Of a stretch of 64,000 nucleotides of DNA, positions 23,517 through 32,304 are shown piece after piece. The stretch is from positions 4,119 to 68,118 of the forward strand of contig JAZRVS010000129.1 in NCBI GenBank assembly GCA_045599365.1. Reading direction: 5' to 3'. Below the pieces are notes generated by a model. That model ran no database searches. It saw nothing but the letters and a program-made list of their open reading frames with translations, and was not told the origin of the DNA. The DNA comes from UBA1715 sp045599365 (GTDB lineage: Bacteria; Bacteroidota; Bacteroidia; Bacteroidales; UBA1715). Numbering within the stretch: the stretch's first letter is position 1; each line of letters begins with the position of its first letter. A program made the position numbers and the translations under genes.

Positions 23517-23545
23517 ATTTTATCTAAAAAATAAATTTAAGTCAA
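23517..23545 (-). promoter_or_regulatory. sigma70 promoter for the 23494-21065 operon
   Basis: On the minus strand: TTGACT (23545 down to 23540), 17-bp spacer, TAAAAT (23522 down to 23517). Its -35 abuts that of the divergent plus-strand promoter, within an inverted repeat. Confidence 0.7.
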
Positions 23546-23560
23546 GTGATATTGCTTGAC
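23541..23560. promoter_or_regulatory. inverted repeat between two divergent -35 boxes
   Basis: GTCAAG-N8-CTTGAC. Each arm holds most of one -35 hexamer. It may be a shared operator, or simply the symmetry that results from two back-to-back TTGAC boxes. Confidence 0.45.
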
Positions 23561-23584
23561 AAGACTATGTTTAAATGATATTTT
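23556..23584 (+). promoter_or_regulatory. sigma70 promoter for the 23604-30440 operon
   Basis: TTGACA (23556-23561), 17-bp spacer, TATTTT (23579-23584). The start codon at 23604 follows an AAAGGAG ribosome-binding site (23591-23597), so the leader is very short. Confidence 0.7.
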
Positions 23585-23603
23585 TTAAACAAAGGAGTTT
23601 GGT

Positions 23604-23942
23604 ATGATTTTAAGTAAAGAAATTATTGAATTAAGACGTGGTGATGACTTGGATTTTGCAGGTACGAATCACAAAATTGAAATTGAAACAGATGAAGAAA
23701 GTGGAATTGATTTAAGCACTTGGAAAGCGATTTTACAAATAGCTCAAGTAAAACACGTTTTTGAAGATTTATCTGACAAAGTAATTCCTATTGAAATAAG
23801 CAAAGAAGAAAGTGAAGACTTACCACTTGGAAATCAGTTGCTCAAAATTAAATGTATTGACAGCGAACACAAGTATGGGACAATAGAATTTGGAATTAGA
23901 TTTTTAATTAAACCGAAAGAGGTGGACAATGTCAACTTATAA
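23604..23942 (+). CDS. fibre-associated N-terminal-type protein, 112 aa
   Basis: A beta-rich protein (IIELRRGDDLDFAGTNHKIE ... GTIEFGIRFLIKPK). Its form resembles the immunoglobulin-like N-terminal domain of BppU/baseplate-upper proteins that anchor receptor-binding proteins. It overlaps the next, large fibre gene by 14 bases. Anchor or adaptor role is inferred from shape and context. Confidence 0.55.
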   Translation: MILSKEIIELRRGDDLDFAGTNHKIEIETDEESGIDLSTWKAILQIAQVKHVFEDLSDKVIPIEISKEESEDLPLGNQLLKIKCIDSEHKYGTIEFGIRFLIKPKEVDNVNL

Positions 23943-26508
23943 AATAAAAATCGGAGAAGGTAAATCAATCTCTTTTACTTTGCGAATTGCTACTTCTGAT
24001 TATTCAAAATTAGATAATTTACCAACAATTAACGACGTTGTTATCAAAGGAGATTTAACAAGCTCCGATTTAGATATGTATTTGAAAAGCGAAGTTGACG
24101 ATAAAATTAGCGAAGTAGCTGATTCAGTATCTGACTTAAATGACGAATTACAAGAAGAAATTTCAACAAGACAACAAGTTGATACAAATTTATCTGGAAG
24201 AATTGACGAAGTAGCTGGTTCAGTATCTGACTTAAATGAAGAGTTACAACAGGAAGCAGAAACACGTCAAGAACAATATGATTCAATAAACAATAAAATA
24301 CCAGCGGAAGCAACTTCAGAAAATAAGTTAGCTGACAAGCAGTTTGTTATTGATAGAACAACTTTCACGCAATCACAATTAGACGCTATCAATTCTGGTG
24401 CAACAAGTGTCAAGATTGATAGAATTGAAGACAACGCCACGAACATTGAAAACTTAACCGATAGAACAACGCAAGCCGAAGCTGATATTCAATCACTTAA
24501 TTCAAGCAAGCTGGAAGTTAGCAATATTAAAGCAGGTGAAAATATCACTTTGTCTATTGAGGGAAATAACATCACAATTAATGGCGAACAAGGTGGTGCA
24601 AGTTCATTTAGCGAATTAAGTGGTAGCCCATACGATAACACCAACTTGGCAAATGCTTTAAATGAAAAAGCGAGCGAAGAAGATTTACAGCTTGTTAATG
24701 ATGATTTAGCACAAGTTCATATTGATTTAGCAAGTAAAGCCGAAGTATCAGCGTTAAACCAGACAAACGAAAACTTGTCAGCATTGACTGGCGATGTTGA
24801 AAATCTTGCTGGCGAAGTTGAAAATAAGCAAGACAAAATTAGTGATTTAGAGGAAATAAGAACAAACGCTCAAACAGGTGCAGATTTAGCTCCACAAGTC
24901 GCTGTCAACACTCAACGAATTGAAGATTTAATTATTAATAGATTGCCGAACGTTATTTATAACGGAACTCCTACAATTATCGGCTCACAAGTTAGCAATT
25001 TTTCTGCAACGAATTATTTACAATTCCCTTTTACCGATATTTCCAAAGGAAACCCTTTTAGATTTAAGTTCAGTTTTACAACTGGTTCTGACGTAACGAC
25101 ACAGCAAAACTTCTTGGATTCTCGCTTCGGTATTGCTATTGCAATTAAGGACGGCAAAGGTATTATGGCGTTATCAAGTAACGGCACAAGTTGGGATATA
25201 GGAAGCATTACAGGCACAAATACGTTATTGCCACGCACGACATATTATGGGTTGTTTGAATATACAGGAACAGAATATACAACGGCTTTGTCACTTAACA
25301 AAGATGAGTATATACCTGATATGAGAGTTACGAGTAATAAGAAAATATTTATAACAACAACTTATATTGGTGGAAGTCCTGATTTGTTCGGACCAAATAC
25401 AGCACACCCGTTTGGTGGAAGCATTGACTTTTCTGATAACATTGTTGAAGTGTATGTAGATACAGCGTGGACAACAATTTGGTTAGGTATGGCTGACGTG
25501 GGTTTAGCGTCACGTGCTAACGTGTCATTGACTAACGTTGATGAAGTCGGGCAAGCGAAGTTTGATGCAAAAGCCGATAAAGACGACACTTACACTAAAA
25601 CCATTGTTGACGGCTTGTTGAACGCAAAAGCAAATCAAAGTGATTTAGAAGAAACAACGGCAATAGCAAAAGGCGCTCAAAAAGGTGTATCTTTTAGCAA
25701 TTATCAAAACGCCGTACAAAATATCAATTCATACGATTATGACAAGTACATTATTGGACAATCAGTTTATATTATCACGAAAGAAGTGCCTGATTTATGG
25801 ATAAGTGCTAAATATGAAACAAGTGTGCCGTATGTTTATACAACTGATGACGCTATCGTTGAAGCGTTAAAAACAACGGGTGTAGTGCGTTTTGGTCGTT
25901 ATCAGTTATCGCCTTTGGAAACAGATAAAATTGACTTATCTGAGTATCTTAAAAAAGACGGCGATGAAACCCATAATGGGAAATTAACAAACACAGGCAT
26001 TGTTGATATTTCAAGTGGTGCAGGGTCAGGTTCTTTGGTTTTGGGAGCAGACGTTAATGCGACGACAAGAACGACAAACACAAGAAAAATCGGAAGAATT
26101 GTCGCACCGACACAAGAGGGTAACTTGTCAACACCAGCCACAGTATTGACTTTTGATACGCAAGGAGATTCAAGCTCAACAATAGGACAAACTGGTACAG
26201 GTATTTATAACAGAGTTGAGTTTGGTGGACGTTTAGGTTCAACAACGACAACCTCGCCTGACGGAATGGCGTTTGCTGTTGCCAAAGTGCATAACGGCAA
26301 ACAAACCAACCAAAAAGTGTACGCTCTTGAAATGGACGCTAATCAAGCTAGATTTAACGTGCAACCTAATTTTAATGGCGTGAATCTTTTAACTACCAAT
26401 GATATTGTAATCAAAGGTGTTCAACAAAATGGCGTTGATTTAATTCCTGATACAAACGGCAAAGTAAATGTTCAAGCTACTATTATAAACATTATTGAGG
26501 ACGATTAA
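23929..26508 (+). CDS. large fibre protein, 859 aa
   Basis: Domain order: a short beta start (YKIKIGEGKSISFTLRIATS); a coiled-coil shaft at about residues 50-330 with a near-repeat EVADSVSDLNDELQEE / EVAGSVSDLNEELQQE; a lectin-like jelly roll at about 340-520; then heptad linkers and a tail resembling fibre ends (VLTFDTQGDSSSTIGQTG). No chaperone or peptidase motif was recognised. Likely a trimeric host-binding or head fibre. Confidence 0.75.
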   Translation: MSTYKIKIGEGKSISFTLRIATSDYSKLDNLPTINDVVIKGDLTSSDLDMYLKSEVDDKISEVADSVSDLNDELQEEISTRQQVDTNLSGRIDEVAGSVSDLNEELQQEAETRQEQYDSINNKIPAEATSENKLADKQFVIDRTTFTQSQLDAINSGATSVKIDRIEDNATNIENLTDRTTQAEADIQSLNSSKLEVSNIKAGENITLSIEGNNITINGEQGGASSFSELSGSPYDNTNLANALNEKASEEDLQLVNDDLAQVHIDLASKAEVSALNQTNENLSALTGDVENLAGEVENKQDKISDLEEIRTNAQTGADLAPQVAVNTQRIEDLIINRLPNVIYNGTPTIIGSQVSNFSATNYLQFPFTDISKGNPFRFKFSFTTGSDVTTQQNFLDSRFGIAIAIKDGKGIMALSSNGTSWDIGSITGTNTLLPRTTYYGLFEYTGTEYTTALSLNKDEYIPDMRVTSNKKIFITTTYIGGSPDLFGPNTAHPFGGSIDFSDNIVEVYVDTAWTTIWLGMADVGLASRANVSLTNVDEVGQAKFDAKADKDDTYTKTIVDGLLNAKANQSDLEETTAIAKGAQKGVSFSNYQNAVQNINSYDYDKYIIGQSVYIITKEVPDLWISAKYETSVPYVYTTDDAIVEALKTTGVVRFGRYQLSPLETDKIDLSEYLKKDGDETHNGKLTNTGIVDISSGAGSGSLVLGADVNATTRTTNTRKIGRIVAPTQEGNLSTPATVLTFDTQGDSSSTIGQTGTGIYNRVEFGGRLGSTTTTSPDGMAFAVAKVHNGKQTNQKVYALEMDANQARFNVQPNFNGVNLLTTNDIVIKGVQQNGVDLIPDTNGKVNVQATIINIIEDD

Positions 26509-29500
26509 TGGCAAGAATACCCGACACATATCAAGAGGTTGAATATTTAAGAGGTACTGGAACGCAATATATCCGTACGAGTTATTTTGCGACTGGAAAC
26601 ACAAGCATTAAAATTAAATTCAGAGTTAATGAATTGAAAGGTTACGGTATCTTTGGTTCTCGTGATACCACGACACCAACAAACGCTTATTTAATGTGGG
26701 GTGCAGGAGCAGGATTTTGGCGTGCACAATACGGTAATCAAAACTTTGTTTCGGAAATAGAACGTGATACCGAGTGGCACACTTGGGAACAACGGAAAAA
26801 CGCTTGCTTTTTAGACGGTAAGTTGTTTTATACTTTTGAAAAACAGACGTTTCAAAACTCATACGAGCAATTATTGTTCGGTATCGGAAGTAGTGCGACT
26901 ACTATAACTGGCTTGTATGTTGCAAAAAATGACATCGGCGTTGTGGAATATTGGGAAAATACCGAATTAACAATGCAGTTAATTCCTTGTTATCGCAAAG
27001 CTGATAAAGAGGCAGGATATTACGATACTATTTATGACGAGTTTTTAACAAATGCAGGAACAGGCAAGTTTGAAGTTGGTCCTGACGTTTTATACGAAGA
27101 CGAAGTACAAGAAGTTGAATATATTTACGGAACAGGTACGCAATACATTGACGGTGGAGTTATCGGTAAAACTGGCGAATATAAAATACGGACAAAGATA
27201 AGAACAAGCGATAACATATCGGGCTTGCAATCTATTTATGGCGTTAGAAAAGATAGTGGAAATACTCGGTTTATGCTTGGTTTTTATACATCAAGCAATC
27301 AGATAAAGTTTGACTTCGCCATTAACACAGATAACTTTGGACAAGTTGTTTCTAAAAATACCGATTATGAGTTTGAAGCAGATTATACAACTGACACAAG
27401 AACATTGAAAATTAACGGAGTTGTAAATATAACCAGTAGTGATTCATTGGACACAGGTGGAAATATTTATATATTCGGTTATAACCGTATGTGGCAACCT
27501 GTGTCACAAATGACTTCGTTCTTCGTTGGTCGTATGTACGAGTTTGATATAATTGATAAAAACGGAAAAAGCATTTTATCATTAAAGCCTGCCTATCGTA
27601 AATCAGATAATAAAACAGGAATGTATGACAGAAAAAGAAAAGTGTTTTTTCCTAATTTAGGAGCAGGAGAGTTTTTACTTGGAGAAAACGTTTATCGTAA
27701 AGATTTACGTATGATTTATTGGCAGGGTGCTAATTCTCAACCTTTACCAAGTGAATATCAAGCAGTTGAATACGTTGAAAGTGCAGGTGCGTCAACAGAC
27801 ACAGCTAACACACATTCAATAGATTTAGGTTTTAAAGGAAATCAAGACACTGTTATGAATTGCACTGTCGCAATGCTGAATAGTCCTAGACGTGTGTTCG
27901 GTAATAATACAATTTCAAGTAAAGCGATAACGTTATGTTTAGCAAGTTCAGGTAGCGAAATAAATCGTTTTGGTACAAACTCGGTAACAGGTGCAATTCC
28001 TAGCACTTTGAAAATGGGCGAGTTTCAAAATTATACCGTTGATAAAAATGGCATTTATTGTGACGGACAACAAATTGCCGAATATTCGCCAGTTAGTTTT
28101 GAAACTGACGGAAACTTGAGATTTTTAACTATTGGTGGTTATGCACCAAATGTCGGTGTTTTAAGAGTTAAAAATTTTGAAATTGTCGGTAAAGTCAAGC
28201 TACAGGCTTGCAAAAGGAAAACTGACAATGTTGCAGGATTTTACGACTTTGTTTCAGGCGAGTTTAAAACTTGTGACGGATTAACTGCAGGGAATGACAT
28301 TTATTATAAACAACAAATAAGATTTTTTTATACAGAAGCAAGTACGACAAAATTGCCTAATGAATATCAAGAAGTAAATTATATCAGTGGAACTAGCTAT
28401 AATAGTTATATGGTTTCCGATTACAAGGCAAGTAGTAATACTCGTGTTGTTGTTGAAGCACGACCAAAAGGCAATGGTGGCTGGCTATTCGGAGCAAGAA
28501 GTGGTACAGGTTATACTGACTCATTTTCTTTAATGTTCGCTGCAAACGCTACTTATCCTCAATTTGGAAACGACGCTCAAACAATTGAAAGAGGATTTAT
28601 TGATGGTGCAAAACATACGTTTAAACTATCGCAAGACGGTTTCTTCGTTGACGATGAGCAGATAACAACATTTATGGCTCAAACATTCCAGTCTACCCAC
28701 AATCAGTATTTGCTATGTATGAACAATAATGAAGTTAAAGCAAATGGATTTATTGGTGATGTTTTTAGTGTGAGATATTACGAAGGAAGCCAACTCGTTC
28801 GTGATTATGTACCATGCTATCGCAAGGCTGATAATGTTATTGGCTTGTATGACATAATCAATGGAAAATTCTGTGTCAATGTAGGAACGGTCAATTATGA
28901 AAAAGGTCCTTGTGTGCATATACCGAGTGAATATCAAGAAGTTGAATATATTGAATCTGACGGCAACCAATACATAAATACTGGATATACAGGTAACATT
29001 GACACCGAAGTTAATTATCACGGAAAATTTTTGAGTGCGACAGGTACATTTTTTCAAATATTCGGAAACAACGTAACAAGCAGTAGAGCGTTAACTGTCA
29101 ACTTAAATATAACTGGTAACGCAGCGACAAGCCGTTTTGGTAATAAAACAGCGTCAATGTCGTATAGAGTACCAGCAGACGCAGAAGTTACATTAAAATT
29201 AAACAAAAACGTTTTCGGCTACATTGACAACAAAGGATATTTACAAGCGTCGCCGATTGACGCAACAACATCTTTCACCACAAATGGAACACTTCATTTA
29301 ATGTTTGTCAATGGTGACTCTTATAAAGGTGCTTCTCAATTTTATGAATCAACAATAGTTCAAGCTGGAGTTGTTGCTCGTAAATATAAACCTGTTTATC
29401 GTAAGGCAGACGGTGTTATCGGAGTTTATGACGTTATAACAGGAACGTTCTTGACAAATGCGGGAACAGGGACATTTACTAAAGGTGCAGATGTAAAAAA

Positions 29501-29528
29501 TAGAACAGTTAGATTTATTTATGTGTGA
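26508..29528 (+). CDS. adhesin with five lectin-like (LamG/ConA-type) modules, 1006 aa
   Basis: Five ~200-residue modules begin near residues 3, 197, 412, 615 and 804 with (P)xEYQEVEYIxxxGxQYI and end with CYRKADxxxGxYDxxxxxFLTNAGTG. This layout is typical of phage and gut-bacterial concanavalin-like jelly rolls that bind glycans. The modules are diverged, so binding specificities may differ. The start shares one base with the preceding stop (TAATG). Multivalent binding to host surface sugars or mucus is inferred. Confidence 0.75.
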   Translation: MARIPDTYQEVEYLRGTGTQYIRTSYFATGNTSIKIKFRVNELKGYGIFGSRDTTTPTNAYLMWGAGAGFWRAQYGNQNFVSEIERDTEWHTWEQRKNACFLDGKLFYTFEKQTFQNSYEQLLFGIGSSATTITGLYVAKNDIGVVEYWENTELTMQLIPCYRKADKEAGYYDTIYDEFLTNAGTGKFEVGPDVLYEDEVQEVEYIYGTGTQYIDGGVIGKTGEYKIRTKIRTSDNISGLQSIYGVRKDSGNTRFMLGFYTSSNQIKFDFAINTDNFGQVVSKNTDYEFEADYTTDTRTLKINGVVNITSSDSLDTGGNIYIFGYNRMWQPVSQMTSFFVGRMYEFDIIDKNGKSILSLKPAYRKSDNKTGMYDRKRKVFFPNLGAGEFLLGENVYRKDLRMIYWQGANSQPLPSEYQAVEYVESAGASTDTANTHSIDLGFKGNQDTVMNCTVAMLNSPRRVFGNNTISSKAITLCLASSGSEINRFGTNSVTGAIPSTLKMGEFQNYTVDKNGIYCDGQQIAEYSPVSFETDGNLRFLTIGGYAPNVGVLRVKNFEIVGKVKLQACKRKTDNVAGFYDFVSGEFKTCDGLTAGNDIYYKQQIRFFYTEASTTKLPNEYQEVNYISGTSYNSYMVSDYKASSNTRVVVEARPKGNGGWLFGARSGTGYTDSFSLMFAANATYPQFGNDAQTIERGFIDGAKHTFKLSQDGFFVDDEQITTFMAQTFQSTHNQYLLCMNNNEVKANGFIGDVFSVRYYEGSQLVRDYVPCYRKADNVIGLYDIINGKFCVNVGTVNYEKGPCVHIPSEYQEVEYIESDGNQYINTGYTGNIDTEVNYHGKFLSATGTFFQIFGNNVTSSRALTVNLNITGNAATSRFGNKTASMSYRVPADAEVTLKLNKNVFGYIDNKGYLQASPIDATTSFTTNGTLHLMFVNGDSYKGASQFYESTIVQAGVVARKYKPVYRKADGVIGVYDVITGTFLTNAGTGTFTKGADVKNRTVRFIYV

Positions 29529-29536
29529 GGTGTTAA

Positions 29537-29770
29537 ATGGATAAATTGGATATTGTAAAAACGAGTGAAGAAAAGTTTAAAGGTTACACTCCTGATAAAA
29601 ACAAAATATTTGCCGTTAAAATAGCTTTTTCTGGGAATGAGCTTTTGTTCATTGATGAAAATGGGGTTGTAAAAGCGACTAATGATTTAAGCTTTATAGC
29701 TGGATATGACGCAAGTCAAACTCAAACATTAAAACAAATTAATGGAGTGTTGCAATGGGTAAACGGTTAA
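29537..29770 (+). CDS. small fibre- or capsid-associated protein, 77 aa
   Basis: Ends FIAGYDASQTQTLKQINGVLQWVNG; the 'GYDA..tQ.LK...G.l.WV' ending is common to small phage head-fibre or decoration proteins. GAGG lies before ATG 29537. It overlaps the next small gene by 16 bases. Confidence 0.6.
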   Translation: MDKLDIVKTSEEKFKGYTPDKNKIFAVKIAFSGNELLFIDENGVVKATNDLSFIAGYDASQTQTLKQINGVLQWVNG

Positions 29771-29898
29771 AACAAGCGCAACGGATATGTGCAAAGGTTC
29801 AGGTTAAATTAACAGTTGACAGGAAAAAACTAACGCAAGCTGATAAAAGGGCTTGGAATGTAGCAATTAAATATATTAACGAAAGCAGGCAAAGATGA
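29755..29898 (+). CDS. small basic protein with KVQVKLTVDRKKL motif, 47 aa
   Basis: Basic protein (GKRLKQAQRICAKVQVKLTV ...) resembling the 48-aa protein at 14735. It starts inside the previous gene and its stop overlaps ATG 29895 by four bases. The repeated appearance of this little protein in early and adhesin operons supports a real gene; its role is unknown. Confidence 0.6.
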   Translation: MGKRLKQAQRICAKVQVKLTVDRKKLTQADKRAWNVAIKYINESRQR

Positions 29899-30440
29899 GA
29901 ATTATTTTAAGTTTATTATACGGTGTTTTTAGACGGATGTTTGGATCAAGTGGTTGGCATATACCTTTTTTAGAAAATCGTTTTGTTCAGCACATTTTCG
30001 GCTATTTAGTCGGTGTGTTATCTCTGTTATTATGCAATTACAAAGATTGGCAAGTGTTACTTGTTCCGATTGTTATTCAAGGGTTATTTTGGGCACCTGC
30101 TGTTGGAATGTATCAAGACATCGGCAGAGCAGGACAACCAGATGAAAAAATGGAAAAAAGATATAACGCAATTTGGTATAATCGCTTTTTAAATAGGTGG
30201 TTTGGACGTTATAAATATTCTGACTTGTACGATTTTGTCGGCTTGACAATCAGATATACGTTGCCTGCTTTATTGATTGCGATATTGCTTGCTAAACCTG
30301 TGTTTTGTTTTACAGGCGTTGGAGTAGCTTGTATATATGCATTTATGTGGAAATTGTATGATTATCAATATACCAAAGAGCCGACAGAATATGCAGAGTT
30401 TATCAGTGGCGTATTTTTTGGTTTAATGCTTGTATTTTAG
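29895..30440 (+). CDS. multi-span membrane protein, 181 aa
   Basis: Hydrophobic stretches near residues 34-46, 52-66, 120-150 and 163-181 (HIFGYLVGVLSLLLCNY; VLLVPIVIQGLFW; LPALLIAILLAKPVFCF; FISGVFFGLMLVF) predict about four membrane helices with a basic loop. Not a recognised holin class. The last gene of the adhesin operon, it converges with the lysis genes and overlaps the 30437 gene's stop by four bases. Roles could be exclusion or lysis, unproven. Confidence 0.6.
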   Translation: MRIILSLLYGVFRRMFGSSGWHIPFLENRFVQHIFGYLVGVLSLLLCNYKDWQVLLVPIVIQGLFWAPAVGMYQDIGRAGQPDEKMEKRYNAIWYNRFLNRWFGRYKYSDLYDFVGLTIRYTLPALLIAILLAKPVFCFTGVGVACIYAFMWKLYDYQYTKEPTEYAEFISGVFFGLMLVF

Positions 30441-30709
30441 CGAGCTGAATTCTTTAAAATAGCTAGGATTGTATCAAACTTATCTTCAATTCGTTTTGAA
30501 ACGTTGTCATTGTTTTGTTTGATTGCCCGAAGTATGTCTTCTTTAAATGTACGGAAATCTTCTTTTGTTGCGTATGATGCAATTTTTCTTTCAATTTCAT
30601 CTGTGAATTCTTCAAAATCTTTCTTACTTGCTTTTTGATATAATAATCCATAACAAGTAAATAACCCACCAGCTAATGCAAAAAATGCTTCAATAATATA
30701 TTTTTCCAT
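30437..30709 (-). CDS. membrane-anchored coiled-coil protein, lysis candidate, 90 aa
   Basis: ATG 30709 follows GAGGAAACGT. One N-terminal membrane helix (IIEAFFALAGGLFTCYGLL) precedes ~65 charged, coiled-coil residues. It lies just downstream of the lysozyme-like gene. XhlA-like holin partners and i-spanins share this architecture, so either is possible; the sequence itself does not decide. Confidence 0.6.
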   Translation of the reverse strand: MEKYIIEAFFALAGGLFTCYGLLYQKASKKDFEEFTDEIERKIASYATKEDFRTFKEDILRAIKQNNDNVSKRIEDKFDTILAILKNSAR

Positions 30710-30746
30710 ACGTTTCCTCACTGATTTAGTTATAGCGAAACTTTTG

Positions 30747-31244
30747 TTAACTGTCAAGAATTTTTGCCAACGACAATCCTTTTTTTATAACTTCGTCAGA
30801 GTAAGGTTGAATTCCGTTTTCGTGTAAAATTATTCCTTCAATTAACTTTTTAAAATCAGATAGTTGTATTTTATCATCAGGTAATACGCCAACTTTATCG
30901 CAAACGTGTTTTACATAAGCTGACGTGTTGTTTTCGTTTGTTGGTGCGTATCTGTTAATAATTTGACGAATCGTCTTTAAATTGTATTTGTTGTAATAAT
31001 TAAATAATAATTTTGCTAAAGCACGAATTCCGTATTCAGGTGAAACAAATACGCAAAATGAAGCGTCTTTGCTTTTTCCGTCTTTATCTAATCCTTGCCA
31101 AGCTGAAGATGACCAACGGATATTTCCAGGATTGTTGTTTCGGATTCCTCTTGGTTGTGGGGTAACTTGTGGGACAACTTGTGGGGTAGCTTGTGCTGTA
31201 GGTTTTGATTTTTTACAAAAAAGTTTTAACAACAATTTAATCAT
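30747..31244 (-). CDS. lysozyme-like endolysin or structural muralytic protein (P5-like)
   Basis: After a short hydrophobic/basic start (MIKLLLKLFCKKSK) and a Pro/Gln linker, the segment RGIRNNNPGNIRWSSSAWQG followed by YGIRALAKLLFNYYNK and RYAPTNENNTSAYVKHVC matches the phage family often labelled 'structural protein P5' or lysozyme-like. The N-terminal helix could act as a signal-anchor for holin-independent export. ATG 31244 has GGAGG upstream and overlaps the previous gene by eight bases. Confidence 0.72.
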   Translation of the reverse strand: MIKLLLKLFCKKSKPTAQATPQVVPQVTPQPRGIRNNNPGNIRWSSSAWQGLDKDGKSKDASFCVFVSPEYGIRALAKLLFNYYNKYNLKTIRQIINRYAPTNENNTSAYVKHVCDKVGVLPDDKIQLSDFKKLIEGIILHENGIQPYSDEVIKKGLSLAKILDS

Positions 31245-31692
31245 TTTCCACTTCCTCCAAATAATGATAATCGCCAGTTTCAAAATAAAGGTCCAAATTC
31301 TCGCTTGTGATTTGCAAATGTTCTGCCACAAGATTTACTAAAGTATGACCTCTATGGAAATCTTCAACGTCGTCAACGTCAATACGAGCAATTTCTTTAG
31401 CCATTTTTTCTTCTTCTGTTTCTTCAGGCATTTCTTCAATAATGTCACGAACATTTTGCTTAGTGAACATACGAGCTTGAATTAACGCACGCCAGACTTC
31501 AGCACGAGTGCGAGTTAAATCGTTAATTCGTTCTCTTTCCTGTTCCTCAAGTTCCTCTTGAGTGTAACCCCAAGCTTCTAATGCAGTTTCTGTTTCACGA
31601 ATTTCATAACCCAATCTGTGATTTTGTGAAACAATAAATTCAAGTCTATCTTCTTCTTCGTATGGTTTTTCCAAACTTGATTTGATTTCCAT
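31237..31692 (-). CDS. tail-module hypothetical protein, possible fibre assembly factor, 151 aa
   Basis: Highly acidic helical protein with EIRETETALEAWGYTQEELE and RTRAEVWRALIQARMFTKQN. Its position between fibre and lysis genes suits a fibre-assembly or baseplate-associated protein. The start shares one base with the previous stop (TAATG). Confidence 0.55.
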   Translation of the reverse strand: MEIKSSLEKPYEEEDRLEFIVSQNHRLGYEIRETETALEAWGYTQEELEEQERERINDLTRTRAEVWRALIQARMFTKQNVRDIIEEMPEETEEEKMAKEIARIDVDDVEDFHRGHTLVNLVAEHLQITSENLDLYFETGDYHYLEEVEND

Positions 31693-32303
31693 TATAATAC
31701 TCCTTTTAACTTATTTCCGTCTTGAAAAGCTTTAAAAATATCAATTACTTGTGTTTCTGTATAATCAGTTGGACTTCCTTCAACTCGTTGTTGTGCAGTT
31801 ATTGTTATTTCTGTTATGCGTGAAGGGTATCTGTCGCCATTATTATCTGGTCTAATACAAATACGAATTGCTGTACAAGTTCTTGAAAACGTGTGTGTAT
31901 TTGTATTGGCAGATGATTGTGTACTCACGTGAACTGGAGTTCCACTTGAAATATCATAAATTATTGAACCTGTAATAGACGAAGCGTAACCTACAACAAC
32001 TGATCCGTTAATGTAAATCTTTGATATTTTAAGTTTGTTTGAAAAATAGAGGTCAATGACACTGTATGTCTTTGAACCCTTGTTCACAGTAAAATAACCG
32101 TTTTTTATAAAAGGATTAGTTATTGATTGATAATCTGTTATTGATTGATTTGAGAACGTCGGACTTGTTGGAGTATCTATTGTTGACCCCGATAATTGTG
32201 GGTCAGATATAGAAATTTGACCAAGCAAACCAGATACAGTTGTTGCTTGACTCCAAGTTCCATATTTATAATAAAGCGTTTTCGTATCTTTAAATAATTT
32301 CAT
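31692..32303 (-). CDS. tail fibre-associated protein, 203 aa
   Basis: Ser/Thr-rich, beta-rich protein (SGLLGQISISDPQLSGSTID; SGTPVHVSTQSSANTNTHTF) with a C-terminal helix. The composition is that of fibre tips or carbohydrate-binding domains. It starts one base after the stop of the 800-aa fibre, so the two are probably coupled. Confidence 0.6.
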   Translation of the reverse strand: MKLFKDTKTLYYKYGTWSQATTVSGLLGQISISDPQLSGSTIDTPTSPTFSNQSITDYQSITNPFIKNGYFTVNKGSKTYSVIDLYFSNKLKISKIYINGSVVVGYASSITGSIIYDISSGTPVHVSTQSSANTNTHTFSRTCTAIRICIRPDNNGDRYPSRITEITITAQQRVEGSPTDYTETQVIDIFKAFQDGNKLKGVL

Positions 32304-32304
32304 T

